64,000 bases of DNA. Source: Synechococcus sp. CS-1331 (GTDB taxonomy: Bacteria > Cyanobacteriota > Cyanobacteriia > PCC-6307 > Cyanobiaceae). Location: NCBI GenBank assembly GCA_025127975.1, contig JAHLYQ010000031.1:1-64000 (forward strand). Reading direction: 5' to 3'. Positions 52,972 to 63,068 of this stretch are shown here, one piece after another. The notes under the pieces were generated by a model. It was not told where the DNA came from and did not search any database. It worked only from the letters and a program-made list of their open reading frames with translations. Made by a program: the position numbers and the translations under genes. Each line of letters starts with the position of its first letter. The first letter of the stretch is position 1.

Positions 52972-54004
52972 AGCCGTGGGGATTGGCCTGTTGCCAGCAC
53001 CAGCTATCGCGGCACATTTCAGCCAGGGAGAGGCGGGTCCGCCAGCCCAGTCGCTCGGCGGCCAGGTGCGGATCGGCCACGGTGCAGGCGGCGTCCCCGT
53101 CCCGACGGGCCACGATGGCGTAGGGCACCGTGCGGCCGCTGGCGCTTTCGAAGGCCCGCACCACCTCCAGCACAGAATGGCCCTGGCCGCTGCCCAGGTT
53201 GAGGGTGAGCAGCTGGGGTGGCTCGGCCAGCAGGGCATCGAGGGCGGCCCGGTGGCCTTCGGCCAGGTCCATCACGTGGATGTAGTCGCGGATGCCGCTG
53301 CCGTCGGGGGTGGGCCAGTCGCCACCGAACACCTGCAGTTCGGTCCGCCGCCCCACGGCCACCTGGCTGACAAAGGGCAGGAGATTATTGGGAATGCCGC
53401 TGGGGTCTTCGCCGATGCGGCCACTGGGGTGGGCCCCCACCGGGTTGAAATACCGCAGCCGGGCGATTCGCCAGCCGGCCTCACTGGCGGCCAGATCCGC
53501 CAGCATCTGCTCCACCGCCGCCTTGCTGTGGCCATAGGGATTGATCGGCTGGATGGCTGCCCCCTCCCCGATCGGCATGGTTTCGGGCAGGCCGTAAACG
53601 GTGCAACTGCTGCTGAAGACCAGGGTGCGGCAGCCATGGGCCTGCATGGCTTTGAGCAGGTGGCGGGAGCCGCTGAGGTTCACGTCCCAGTAGCGCAGCG
53701 GATCGCCCACCGATTCGCCCACGGCCTTGAGGCCGGCGAAGTGGATCACCGCCTCGATGGGCTGGCCTGAGGGGGCGGCGGCAAAGGCCTTGTCCAGATC
53801 CGCAGCTGAGCGGATATCGCCTTCGACGACCACCAGCCGGTCGGCGGCCCCGGGTCCGGCAAGTTCCAGTACCCGCCGCAGTGCTTCCGGGGAGCTGTTG
53901 TCGTAGTTGTCAATCACCACGAGGCTGTGGCCCGCTTCAAGCAGCAGCAGGGAGGTGTGGCTGCCGATGAAGCCGGCGCCGCCAGTTATCAGCAGCTGGG
54001 TCAA
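52961..54004 (-). CDS. galE: UDP-glucose 4-epimerase
   Basis: GalE interconverts UDP-glucose and UDP-galactose. The product is an extended short-chain dehydrogenase with the NAD motif [39 protein letters not shown], the catalytic Ser-Tyr-Lys triad (SSSCTVYGLPE and NPYGHSKAAVEQML) and ARLRYFNPVGAHPSGRIGEDP. I set the start at TTG 54004 (347 residues), which gives the standard N-terminus; a GTG at 54055 would add 17 residues and come within 5 bp of the divergent gene. It is divergent from the UDP-glucose dehydrogenase operon and shares its substrate. Confidence 0.9.
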   Translation of the reverse strand: MTQLLITGGAGFIGSHTSLLLLEAGHSLVVIDNYDNSSPEALRRVLELAGPGAADRLVVVEGDIRSAADLDKAFAAAPSGQPIEAVIHFAGLKAVGESVGDPLRYWDVNLSGSRHLLKAMQAHGCRTLVFSSSCTVYGLPETMPIGEGAAIQPINPYGHSKAAVEQMLADLAASEAGWRIARLRYFNPVGAHPSGRIGEDPSGIPNNLLPFVSQVAVGRRTELQVFGGDWPTPDGSGIRDYIHVMDLAEGHRAALDALLAEPPQLLTLNLGSGQGHSVLEVVRAFESASGRTVPYAIVARRDGDAACTVADPHLAAERLGWRTRLSLAEMCRDSWCWQQANPHGYGG

Positions 54005-54060
54005 GATTGTTTCCTGCGAGGGTGGGCGATAGCCTCGGTCGAATCTTGCCACCAACTGTC

Positions 54061-55440
54061 ATGGACGCACCAACAATTCGCAGCATTTGCTGCATTGGTG
54101 CCGGCTATGTGGGTGGCCCGACAATGGCCGTGGTGGCCGATCGCTGCCCCCACATCCAGGTCACGGTGGTGGACCTCAACGAGGAGCGGATTGGGGCCTG
54201 GAACTCCGCCGATCTCAGCTTGCTGCCCATCTATGAGCCCGGGCTCGATGAGGTGGTGGGCCGGGCGCGGGGTCGCAACCTGCACTTCACCACCTCGGTG
54301 GAGGGGGCGATCGCGACTGCCGATATGGTCTTCATCTCCGTCAACACCCCCACCAAGACCCACGGGGTTGGGGCAGGGCAGGCAAGTGATCTCAAGTGGA
54401 TTGAGGCCTCTGCGCGCATGCTGGCAAAGGCGGCCACTGGCCACACGATCGTGGTGGAGAAGAGCACCCTGCCGGTGCGCACGGCCCAGGCGGTGAAGTC
54501 GATTTTGGAGGCTGGCCCGGCGGGCAAGAGCTTCGCGGTGCTCTCGAATCCGGAGTTTTTGGCGGAGGGCTCGGCGATTCGAGATCTGGAGAATCCCGAT
54601 CGGGTGCTGATTGGTGGGGAATCCCAGGAAGCGATTGAGGCCCTGGCGGGGATCTACGGCCACTGGGTGGCTCCGGAGAAAATTCTGCGCACCAATCTTT
54701 GGAGCAGCGAGCTCAGCAAGCTCACGGCCAATGCTTTCCTGGCCCAGCGGATCAGCTCGATCAACAGCATTGCCGCCCTCTGTGAGGCCACCGGTGCCGA
54801 CGTGCGCGAGGTGGCCAATGCGATCGGTGCAGACAGCCGCATCGGCCCCAAGTTTCTCACGGCCGGCCCTGGATTTGGCGGCAGCTGCTTCCAGAAGGAC
54901 ATCCTCAATCTGGTTTACCTGTGCCGTTATTACGGCCTTGAGGATGTGGCCAGCTACTGGGAACAGGTGGTGACCCTGAACACGTGGCAACAGCACCGCA
55001 TCTCCAGGCTGATGGTGAATCGGCTGTTCGGCACGATCAGCGGCAAGCGGATCGCTGTCTTGGGCTTTGCCTTCAAGGCCGATACCAACGACACCCGCGA
55101 ATCGCCCGCGATTCAAGTCTGCCTGGATCTGCTGGAGGAGGGGGCATGCCTGGCGATCGTTGATCCCAAGGTTCGTGAAGGCCAGATCAGCATCGATCTG
55201 GGTAAGCCCGCTGGCCAGGGCGAGGGCAACTGGCAGCTGGTGGATTCGGTGGAGGCGGCGGCCGAAGGCGCCGATGCCCTGGTGCTGCTCACCGAGTGGC
55301 AACAGTTTGCCCAGATCAACTGGCCTGCGGTGGCTGCGCTGATGCGCCAGCCGGCCTGGCTCTTTGATTCAAGGGCCAAGGCTGATGGGGCGGCGGCTAG
55401 GGCAGCAGGGTTAAATGTTTGGACCTTGGGAGAGGGCTGA
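54061..55440 (+). CDS. ugd: UDP-glucose 6-dehydrogenase
   Basis: The enzyme oxidises UDP-glucose to UDP-glucuronate in two NAD-dependent steps. The 459-residue protein resembles the animal/plant-type UGDH: CCIGAGYVGGPTMAVVADRCP, VFISVNTPTKTHG, the EKSTLPVRTAQAV and NPEFLAEGSAI blocks, the catalytic cysteine in GPGFGGSCFQKDILNLVYL, and AFKADTNDTRESPAI. ATG 54061 is preferred; the open frame begins at 54007. It heads a three-gene operon with a decarboxylase (three bases after its stop) and a 4-epimerase acting on its product. Confidence 0.93.
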   Translation: MDAPTIRSICCIGAGYVGGPTMAVVADRCPHIQVTVVDLNEERIGAWNSADLSLLPIYEPGLDEVVGRARGRNLHFTTSVEGAIATADMVFISVNTPTKTHGVGAGQASDLKWIEASARMLAKAATGHTIVVEKSTLPVRTAQAVKSILEAGPAGKSFAVLSNPEFLAEGSAIRDLENPDRVLIGGESQEAIEALAGIYGHWVAPEKILRTNLWSSELSKLTANAFLAQRISSINSIAALCEATGADVREVANAIGADSRIGPKFLTAGPGFGGSCFQKDILNLVYLCRYYGLEDVASYWEQVVTLNTWQQHRISRLMVNRLFGTISGKRIAVLGFAFKADTNDTRESPAIQVCLDLLEEGACLAIVDPKVREGQISIDLGKPAGQGEGNWQLVDSVEAAAEGADALVLLTEWQQFAQINWPAVAALMRQPAWLFDSRAKADGAAARAAGLNVWTLGEG

Positions 55441-55443
55441 GCG

Positions 55444-56384
<941 letters not shown>

Positions 56385-56388
<4 letters not shown>

Positions 56389-57410
56389 TTCGGGCTGTGC
56401 TCGTAACCGGGGCGGCGGGCTTCATCGGCGCCGCGGTCTGCGAGCGGCTGTTGGGGCGGGGCGAGCAGGTGGTGGGGATTGATAACCTCAACAGCTACTA
56501 CGCCCCAGCCTTGAAGCGGGCCCGATTGGCCCGGCTCGAGGCCCTTGCTCCCCCCGGAGCCTGGCGCTTTCAACAGCTTGACCTGGGCGAAGTTGCTGCG
56601 ATCGCCGAGCTGTTTGGGCGCGAGAAGCCACGCCTGGTGATTCACCTTGCGGCCCAGGCCGGGGTTCGCTACTCCATCGAGAACCCAGGCGCCTACCTGG
56701 AGAGCAACCTGGTGGGCCTGGGTTCGATCCTCGAGGGTTGCCGGCACCACGGCGCTGAACACCTGGTGTATGCCTCTAGCAGCTCGGTGTATGGCGGCAA
56801 CACCAACCTGCCATTTGCCGAAAGCCAGCCGGTCAACCATCCTGTGAGCCTCTACGCAGCCACCAAGAAGGCAGGCGAATTGATGGCCCACACCTACAGC
56901 CACCTCTATGGGCTGCCCGCTACCGGCCTGCGCTTCTTCACCGTCTACGGGCCCTGGGGCCGGCCCGACATGGCACCGATGCTGTTCGCCAGGGCGATCC
57001 TGGCGGGCGAGTCGATCCGGGTGTTCAACCAGGGCCGCATGCGGCGTGACTTCACCTACATCGACGACATCGTTTCAGGCGTGATCGCCTGCGCAGACAA
57101 GCCGGCGACAGCTGATCCCGGCTTTGACACCTCGGCACCCGATCCGGCCACTAGCTGGGCGCCCCACCGGCTGTTCAACATCGGCAACAGCGAACCGGTG
57201 GCGCTGCTGCGTTTCATCGAATTGCTTGAGCAGGCCCTGGGCCGTGAGGCCATCCGCGATCTGCAGCCCATGCAGCCCGGCGATCTCGAGGCCACGGCCG
57301 CCGACACCTCCCTGCTCGAAGCCTGGGTGGGCTTTCGGCCCTCGACGCCGATCGAAGTGGGGGTGGAGCGCTTTGCCCACTGGTATCGGCACACCTACAC
57401 CAAAACTTGA
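56385..57410 (+). CDS. UDP-glucuronate 4-epimerase
   Basis: The 341-residue enzyme interconverts UDP-glucuronate and UDP-galacturonate. Visible are [81 protein letters not shown] and the catalytic [20 protein letters not shown]. The run [20 protein letters not shown] is typical of the glucuronate-specific epimerases. TTG start at 56385 overlaps the upstream stop. With ugd and uxs it supplies UDP-GlcA, UDP-Xyl and UDP-GalA for acidic polysaccharides. Confidence 0.9.
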
Positions 57411-57453
57411 GCCCAGGCCGGCAGGCAGACTCAGGCCACTTGCATTCTCCGGT

Positions 57454-58722
57454 TTGGCGTCGCTCCAGAGCCTGCGTGGCATGGCCGACCTGTTGCCGGG
57501 GCAGATCGGCCTTTGGCAGCACGTGGAGGCTAGGGCCCGGGAGCATTTTCGCCGCTCGGGGATCACGGAGATCCGCACCCCCCTGCTGGAGGTCACCGAG
57601 CTGTTTGCCCGCGGCATCGGTGAGGCCACCGATGTGGTGGGAAAGGAGATGTATACGTTTCTGGATCGGGGTGAGCGCAGCTGCACCCTGCGCCCGGAGG
57701 GCACCGCTTCGGTGGTGCGGGCGGCGATCCAGCACGGCCTGCTGAGCCAGGGGCCCCAGCGGCTCTGGTATGGGGGCCCGATGTTTCGCTATGAGCGTCC
57801 CCAGGCGGGGCGGCTGCGCCAGTTTCACCAGATCGGGCTGGAGCTGCTGGGTTTTGCCGATGCCTGCAGCGATGTGGAGGCGATCGCCATCGCCTGGGAT
57901 TTGCTGGCCGAGCTGGGCGTCGCTGGCCTGGCCCTGGAGCTCAATTCCCTCGGCAGCAGCGAGGATCGGGCCCGCTATCGCGAGCAGCTGGTGACCTGGC
58001 TGGAGCAGCGGCGCGACCAGCTGGATGCCGATTCCCAGGCCCGCATCCACACCAATCCCCTGCGGGTGCTTGATGCCAAGCATCCAGACACCCAGGCCCT
58101 GCTGGCGGAGTCCCCCAGCCTGGCTTCCGCGCTCAGTGACGCGAGTCAGGCCCGCTTTGCTGCCGTGCAGCAAGCCCTCACGGCCCTGGGCATTCCGTTT
58201 GTGCTCAACCCCCGGCTGGTGCGGGGCCTCGATTACTACAGCCACACCGCCTTCGAGATCACCAGCAGCCAGCTGGGTGCCCAGGCCACGGTGTGTGGCG
58301 GCGGTCGCTACGACGGCCTGGTGCAGCAGCTGGGCGGGCCGGCGACCCCGGCGATCGGTTGGGCCCTGGGGATGGAGCGGCTGGTATTGCTGCTCAGCCA
58401 GGCCGAGCGCCCCGTTGCGGCTTTGGATCTCTATGTGGTAAGTCGGGGCGAGGCGGCGGCGACGGCGGCGCTGGCCTTGGCAAGGCTTTGCCGCCAGGCG
58501 GGTCTGGCGGTGGAAAGGGATGCCAGTGGCTCGGCCTTCGCGAAGCAGTTCAAGCGGGCCGATCGCTCCGGGGCCCGTTGGGCGGCGGTGATCGGCGAGC
58601 AGGAGGCGGATGATGGCCTGGTAGGGCTCCAGGATTTGCGCGCCAGCGACCATGCTGGCGATCGACGGCTGGGTCCGGTGGAGCTGGTTGAGGCCTTGCA
58701 GGCCGCCCGGGGGAGGCCATGA
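57454..58722 (+). CDS. hisS: histidyl-tRNA synthetase
   Basis: A class II aminoacyl-tRNA synthetase charging tRNA-His. The 422-residue product has motif 1 ([21 protein letters not shown]), motif 2 ([40 protein letters not shown]) and the histidine-specific [14 protein letters not shown]. The [14 protein letters not shown] loop, motif 3 ([11 protein letters not shown]) and a C-terminal anticodon-binding domain complete it. TTG 57454 gives [17 protein letters not shown], the usual cyanobacterial N-terminus; longer readings run into the epimerase gene. An LpxI-like gene follows 92 bp later. Confidence 0.94.
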   Translation: MASLQSLRGMADLLPGQIGLWQHVEARAREHFRRSGITEIRTPLLEVTELFARGIGEATDVVGKEMYTFLDRGERSCTLRPEGTASVVRAAIQHGLLSQGPQRLWYGGPMFRYERPQAGRLRQFHQIGLELLGFADACSDVEAIAIAWDLLAELGVAGLALELNSLGSSEDRARYREQLVTWLEQRRDQLDADSQARIHTNPLRVLDAKHPDTQALLAESPSLASALSDASQARFAAVQQALTALGIPFVLNPRLVRGLDYYSHTAFEITSSQLGAQATVCGGGRYDGLVQQLGGPATPAIGWALGMERLVLLLSQAERPVAALDLYVVSRGEAAATAALALARLCRQAGLAVERDASGSAFAKQFKRADRSGARWAAVIGEQEADDGLVGLQDLRASDHAGDRRLGPVELVEALQAARGRP

Positions 58723-58814
58723 CGCCGTAGGACCTGTCCACCCGCGGCAGCCATTGCGGGGTTGGGGGCCTTTGACTGGCCCCAAGAAATTTGCTTAGAG
58801 CTGTCTCGGCCCTG

Positions 58815-59648
58815 ATGGGTGATCCGTCCCTCGCGATCATTGCTGGTGAAGGGGTGCTGCCGAGGATGCTCTCGGAGGCCCTCTCCCGGGCGGGCCGTGC
58901 CCACATCGCCTGCTATCCCCATGGGCTTGAGGTGGAGGTGCCGGCGGCTGAGGAGTTCTTTTTTGAACGCTCGATCGCCTTCATCAAGTCGCTGCAGCAG
59001 CGGGGTATCAACCAGATCGTGATGGTGGGCAAGTTTGTGCGTCCCCGTTCGCTCAACTTGCTGCGCTTTGAGGGCTCCACCTTGATGGCCGCCCCGCGGA
59101 TCCTGGGTTCCCTGCGCAATGGCGACGATGCTTCCCTGCGGGCCCTGGCCCAGATCATCGAGGAGTACGGCCTCAAGGTGGTGGGCATCGAAGACGTGGC
59201 ACCCAACCTGTTGCCAGAGCCTGGCCTCTACGCCAGCAGGGTGCCGAGTGACCTGGATCGGGCCGACGTGGAGCGGGCCGCCTACATCGTTGAAGCCATC
59301 TCCCAGGTGGATGTGGGCCAGGGGGCCGTGGTGGCCAAGGGGCTGTGCCTGGCCACCGAAGCCCTGCCCGGCACCGATGCCATGCTCGAGTGGGTGGCCG
59401 CAACCCGCGGCGCGCTGCTCGAAGCCGGTCGCTCCGGGGTGCTGTACAAGGCCCCCAAGCTCAACCAAGACCGGCGCATGGATCTGCCCGGCATCGGCCC
59501 TACCACCGTGGCCAAGGCCGCCGCAGCTGGCCTTGCTGGCATCGCCTGGGAGGCCCGCAGTGCCCTGTTGCTGGACGCGGAGCAGACGATGGCGGATGCG
59601 GAGCGGCTGGGGCTGTTTTTGTGGTCGCGGGAGCCTCAGGCGCTCTGA
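58815..59648 (+). CDS. lpxI: LpxI-like UDP-2,3-diacylglucosamine pyrophosphatase (DUF1009)
   Basis: In alphaproteobacteria LpxI hydrolyses UDP-2,3-diacylglucosamine to lipid X during lipid A synthesis. The 277-residue product from ATG 58815 has the N-terminal LAIIAGEGVLPRMLSEALSRAG and the MVGKFVRPRSLNLL segment. It also has GIEDVAPNLLPEPG, VAKGLCLATEALPGTDAML and the C-terminal signature KLNQDRRMDLPGIGPTTV, with the aspartate proposed to be catalytic. A TTG at 58791 would add eight residues. The gene lies behind hisS and converges with hisB. LpxI is not a usual cyanobacterial gene, so transfer from a proteobacterium is plausible but unproven. Confidence 0.85.
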   Translation: MGDPSLAIIAGEGVLPRMLSEALSRAGRAHIACYPHGLEVEVPAAEEFFFERSIAFIKSLQQRGINQIVMVGKFVRPRSLNLLRFEGSTLMAAPRILGSLRNGDDASLRALAQIIEEYGLKVVGIEDVAPNLLPEPGLYASRVPSDLDRADVERAAYIVEAISQVDVGQGAVVAKGLCLATEALPGTDAMLEWVAATRGALLEAGRSGVLYKAPKLNQDRRMDLPGIGPTTVAKAAAAGLAGIAWEARSALLLDAEQTMADAERLGLFLWSREPQAL

Positions 59649-59660
59649 GCACCCAGTGAT

Positions 59661-60263
59661 TCAGGCTCCCGCCTGCTCCAGCACGCCCTTGCTGCTGGGT
59701 ATGGCTCCGGCCCGGCGGGGATCCATCTCCACTGCCAGGCGCAGGGCCCGCGCAAACGCCTTGAAGCAGGCCTCAACGATGTGGTGGGAGTTCACCCCCG
59801 CCAGCTGGCGGATGTGCAGGGTGAGGCCGGCGTTGTTGGCCACCGCCACGAAGAACTCCTTCACCAGTTCAGTGTCGTAGCTGCCGATCTTCTGGGCGGG
59901 GATCTGCAGGTCGTAGCTGAGGTGGGGCCGGCCGCTGCAATCCAGCGCCACCTGCACCAGGGCCTCATCCAGGGGTGCCACGAAGTGGCCGAAGCGGTGG
60001 ATGCCCCGCCGCTCGCCCAGGGCCTGGGCCAGGGCCTGGCCCACGGCGATGCCCACGTCTTCGTTGGTGTGGTGGTCGTCGATGTGGGTGTCGCCCTTGG
60101 CGCTGATCTCCAGGTCGATCAGGCCGTGGCTGGCCAGCTGGTGGAGCATGTGATCGAGAAACGCCACGCCGGTGTTCACCGTGCAGCGGCCGCTGCCGTC
60201 GAGCCCCAGGGTCACGCGTACATCGGTTTCGCCGGTGACGCGGTGGATGGTTCCGGTGCGCAT
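59661..60263 (-). CDS. hisB: imidazoleglycerol-phosphate dehydratase
   Basis: HisB dehydrates imidazole glycerol phosphate in histidine synthesis. The 200-residue protein has all metal-binding histidine motifs: [37 protein letters not shown], then [21 protein letters not shown] and the C-terminal [23 protein letters not shown] 60263 is chosen; a TTG at 60272 would add three residues. It stands near hisS only by position and is not in a his operon here. Its 3' end lies 12 bp from the lpxI stop, tail to tail. Confidence 0.95.
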   Translation of the reverse strand: MRTGTIHRVTGETDVRVTLGLDGSGRCTVNTGVAFLDHMLHQLASHGLIDLEISAKGDTHIDDHHTNEDVGIAVGQALAQALGERRGIHRFGHFVAPLDEALVQVALDCSGRPHLSYDLQIPAQKIGSYDTELVKEFFVAVANNAGLTLHIRQLAGVNSHHIVEACFKAFARALRLAVEMDPRRAGAIPSSKGVLEQAGA

Positions 60264-60308
60264 GGCCGCCAAACGCCCTTCATGGTTGCCCCATGCTGAC
60301 AGGTGGGC

Positions 60309-61217
60309 CTAGGTACGCCAGCGCTTGAGCAGCTCGCCATAGGCATCGATGCGCCGGTCGCGCAGAAAGGGCCACCAGCGGCGTACCGCTTCGCTGCGGT
60401 CCAGGTCCAGATCCACCAGCAGCACGGCCTCCTCTGCCACGCTCGCCTGGGCCAGCAGTTCCCCCTGGGGCCCGGCGGCAAAGCTGCTTCCCCAAAACTG
60501 CAGGCCTGCCGAGCCGGGCGCCGTTGCAACCGCCGAACTCGTCTCGGGGTCCAGCTCGTGACCGCAACGGTTAGCCACTAGCACCGGCAGGCCATTGGCA
60601 ATGGCGTGGCCCCGTTGCACGGTGATCCAGGCCTCCCGCTGCCGGGCCTGCTCTGCTGGGCTGTCGTTTGGGCTCCAGCCAATAGCCGTGGGATAGAGCA
60701 GCAGATCGGCGCCGGCCAGGGCCATCAGCCGTGCCGCCTCAGGAAACCACTGGTCCCAGCAAACCAGCACTCCCAGCCGGCCCACACTGGTGGCAATCGG
60801 CTCAAAACCCAGGTCCCCCGGGGTGAAATAGAACTTCTCGTAGAAGCCCGGATCATCCGGGATATGCATCTTGCGGTAGATGCCTGCGATCGAGCCATCG
60901 CGTTCGAGCACCACGGCTGTGTTGTGGGAGAGCCCGGGCGCCCGACGTTCAAAAAGGCTGATCACCAGCACGATGGCCAGTTCCTTGGCCAGGGCCCCGA
61001 AATGGTCGCTGGAGGGGCCCGGGATCGGTTCGGCTAGGTCATGGCGGCCAACCAGCTCCTGTTGGCAGAAGTATGCGCTGGTGTGGAGCTCCTGGCAGAC
61101 CACCAATTGGGCTCCCTGGCCGGCGGCCTGGCGGATGGCGCGGCCGGTGGCCGCCACCATTGCCTCGCGGTTGCCGGCCCAGGCCTGTTGCACCAGCGCA
61201 GCCACCAGGACGCTCAC
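60309..61217 (-). CDS. aguB: N-carbamoylputrescine amidase (nitrilase superfamily)
   Basis: AguB releases ammonia and carbon dioxide from N-carbamoylputrescine to give putrescine. The 302-residue nitrilase-fold protein shows the Glu-Lys-Cys triad: CQELHTSAYFCQ, YRKMHIPDDPGFYEKFYF, and LVCWDQWFPEAARLMALAGA. The substrate-specific HIPDDPGFYEKFYF block is typical for this enzyme. GTG start at 61217 overlaps the agmatine deiminase stop (GTGA). Together they complete agmatine-to-putrescine conversion. Last gene of the fabI-aguA-aguB unit. Confidence 0.93.
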   Translation of the reverse strand: MSVLVAALVQQAWAGNREAMVAATGRAIRQAAGQGAQLVVCQELHTSAYFCQQELVGRHDLAEPIPGPSSDHFGALAKELAIVLVISLFERRAPGLSHNTAVVLERDGSIAGIYRKMHIPDDPGFYEKFYFTPGDLGFEPIATSVGRLGVLVCWDQWFPEAARLMALAGADLLLYPTAIGWSPNDSPAEQARQREAWITVQRGHAIANGLPVLVANRCGHELDPETSSAVATAPGSAGLQFWGSSFAAGPQGELLAQASVAEEAVLLVDLDLDRSEAVRRWWPFLRDRRIDAYGELLKRWRT

Positions 61218-62263
61218 TGAAAGACGGCTGCAGGTACCTGCATGGTGGCGCAGTGCAGGGAGCCGTGCTGCAGGAGGAGGGCGGAGCAGTCGATGGCCTC
61301 GATCGTGTGGCAGGGGAATGCCTTGGCCAGGGCAGCCTGGGCTGCCTGATCGCGGCTGGGATCGCCGTAGCTGGGCACCAGCACGGCCCCATTGAGGATC
61401 AGGAAGTTGGCGTAGGTGGCCGGCAGCCGGCGGCCATCATCCGGGGCGAAGCGGGCCTGGGGCCAGGGCAGGGGAATCAGCCGGTAGGGTCCCCCTGCGG
61501 AGGTGCGAAGCCCCTGGAGTTCCGCTTCCAGTCGCTGCAGCGGTGCGGCTGCGGGATCGCCGGGATCGTCACAGCTGACGTAGGCCAGGGTGCCTGGATC
61601 GCACAGGCGCACCAGGGTGTCGATATGGCCGTCCGTGTCATCGCCGCAGAGCTCTCCATGGTTCAGCCAGATCACCCGCCTGGCGCCCAGCTGGGCGATC
61701 AGGGCCGCCTCGATGGCTGCTCTGTCGAGTTGGGGGTTGCGCCCGGGCGAGAGCAGGCAGCTGCTGGTGGTGAAAATGGTGCCGGCCCCATCGGATTCGA
61801 TGCTGCCCCCCTCCAGCACCAGTCCAACCGGCTCGAGCGGGGAGAGGCCAAAGGCTCCCCCATGCCAGGCGGCGGCGGTGGCCCGGTTGTCGCCTCCGGC
61901 CTGGTACTTGCCGCCCCAGCCGTTGAAGCGGAAGTCCAGCAGCAAGGGGGCCTCGCCTTCTGGGCCCCGGCTCTCCAGCACGGTGATCGGCCCGTAGTCG
62001 CGCGTCCAGGTGTCCTGGGCCGGGCTGGCCCACACCCGCAGCCGGTCGGTGCCCAGATGGGCCAACTCCTGAGCGGTGGCTTCAGGCGTTGCACTGAGCA
62101 GCAGCACGGGGGCATGGCGGCTGATCGCCCCGCAGAGCTCCCGGTAGCAAGCGCGCACCGCTGGGAGGTAGGGCGCCCAATCGCCATCGGCGCGGGGCCA
62201 GGCCATCAAGACGGCCCCCACGGGCTCCCATTCGGCCGGAAGCCGCCTGCTTCGTGCCTTCAC
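61214..62263 (-). CDS. aguA: agmatine deiminase
   Basis: AguA hydrolyses agmatine to N-carbamoylputrescine and ammonia. The 349-residue protein belongs to the peptidylarginine deiminase-like (PAD_porph) family: RLPAEWEPVGAVLMAWP, WTRDYGPITVLE, FNGWGGKYQ, EGGSIESDGAGTIFTTSSCLL, NHGELCGDDTDGHIDTLVR, and the catalytic cysteine near the end in GSLHCATMQVP. GTG 62263 overlaps the fabI stop (GTGA), which defines the start; upstream open frame lies in fabI. Coupled to fabI and aguB. Confidence 0.94.
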   Translation of the reverse strand: MKARSRRLPAEWEPVGAVLMAWPRADGDWAPYLPAVRACYRELCGAISRHAPVLLLSATPEATAQELAHLGTDRLRVWASPAQDTWTRDYGPITVLESRGPEGEAPLLLDFRFNGWGGKYQAGGDNRATAAAWHGGAFGLSPLEPVGLVLEGGSIESDGAGTIFTTSSCLLSPGRNPQLDRAAIEAALIAQLGARRVIWLNHGELCGDDTDGHIDTLVRLCDPGTLAYVSCDDPGDPAAAPLQRLEAELQGLRTSAGGPYRLIPLPWPQARFAPDDGRRLPATYANFLILNGAVLVPSYGDPSRDQAAQAALAKAFPCHTIEAIDCSALLLQHGSLHCATMQVPAAVFQ

Positions 62264-63042
62264 ATCCCGTTGATGCAGTACCCCGCATCCACATAGATCA
62301 CCTGGCCGGTGATGCCAGATGCCAGTGGGCTGGCCAGGAAGGCGGCGGTGCTGCCCACTTCCTCCTGGGTCACGGTGCGCTGCAGGGGAGCCTTGGCCTC
62401 CACGTTGTGGATCATGTCGAGGATGCCGCCGATGGCGCTGCTCGCCAGGGTGCGGATCGGTCCGGCGCTGATGGCATTGACCCGCACCTGCTTGTCGGGC
62501 CCCAATTCGGCGGCCAGGTAGCGCACCGAGGCCTCCAGGGCCGCCTTGGCCACCCCCATCACGTTGTAGTTGGGAATGGCCCGCTCGGCCCCCAGATAGG
62601 TGAGGGTGATCACGCTGGCGCCTGGGTTGAACAGGGGTTTGGCCCAGCGGCACAGGGGGGCCAGCGAGTAGGCGCTCACCTCCAGGGCCCGGGCGAAGCC
62701 CTCGGGGCTGATGGCGGAGTAGTCGCCGATCAGTTCATCCTTGCCGGCGAAGGCCAGGCAGTGCACCAGCACGTCGATCGAGCCCCACTGCTCCTTCACC
62801 CGCGCAAACACGGCCTCGATCTGGGCCGGGTCCTGCACGTTCAGCGGCTCGAACAGGCTGGGCGCCAGCGGAGCGGTGAGCTCCCGCACCTTGGTCTCGA
62901 TGCGCCCCTTCTCATCGGGCAGGTAGGTGACTCCCAGCTCACAGCCGGCGGCATGGAGCTGCTGGGCGATGCCCCAGGCGATCGACTTGTTGTTGGCGAT
63001 GCCGGTTACCAGGGCCTTCTTGCCGCGCAGATCGAGGAGCAT
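62260..63042 (-). CDS. fabI: enoyl-[acyl-carrier-protein] reductase FabI
   Basis: FabI performs the last reduction of fatty acid elongation with NAD(P)H. The 260-residue SDR protein starts MLLDLRGKKALVTGIANNKSIAWGIA and continues with HCLAFAGKDEL. The catalytic Tyr-x6-Lys reads YNVMGVAKAALEASVRYLA, preceded by LTYLGAERAIPNYN. NAISAGPIRTLASSAIGG and the C-terminal GQVIYVDAGYCINGM are typical. ATG at 63042 is the start; the open frame goes on to 63093. It is divergent from the photolyase-type gene with 26 bp between the two starts. It leads the polyamine genes aguA and aguB in one coupled unit. Confidence 0.95.
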   Translation of the reverse strand: MLLDLRGKKALVTGIANNKSIAWGIAQQLHAAGCELGVTYLPDEKGRIETKVRELTAPLAPSLFEPLNVQDPAQIEAVFARVKEQWGSIDVLVHCLAFAGKDELIGDYSAISPEGFARALEVSAYSLAPLCRWAKPLFNPGASVITLTYLGAERAIPNYNVMGVAKAALEASVRYLAAELGPDKQVRVNAISAGPIRTLASSAIGGILDMIHNVEAKAPLQRTVTQEEVGSTAAFLASPLASGITGQVIYVDAGYCINGM

Positions 63043-63068
63043 GGGTGCAGTGGCCGGGAGCCGGAAGG

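Noticed and set aside
58741..58784. Terminator or attenuator between hisS and lpxI
   Set aside because: Two short stems of five to six pairs can be drawn, but there is no T-run and they are common by chance at this GC content.
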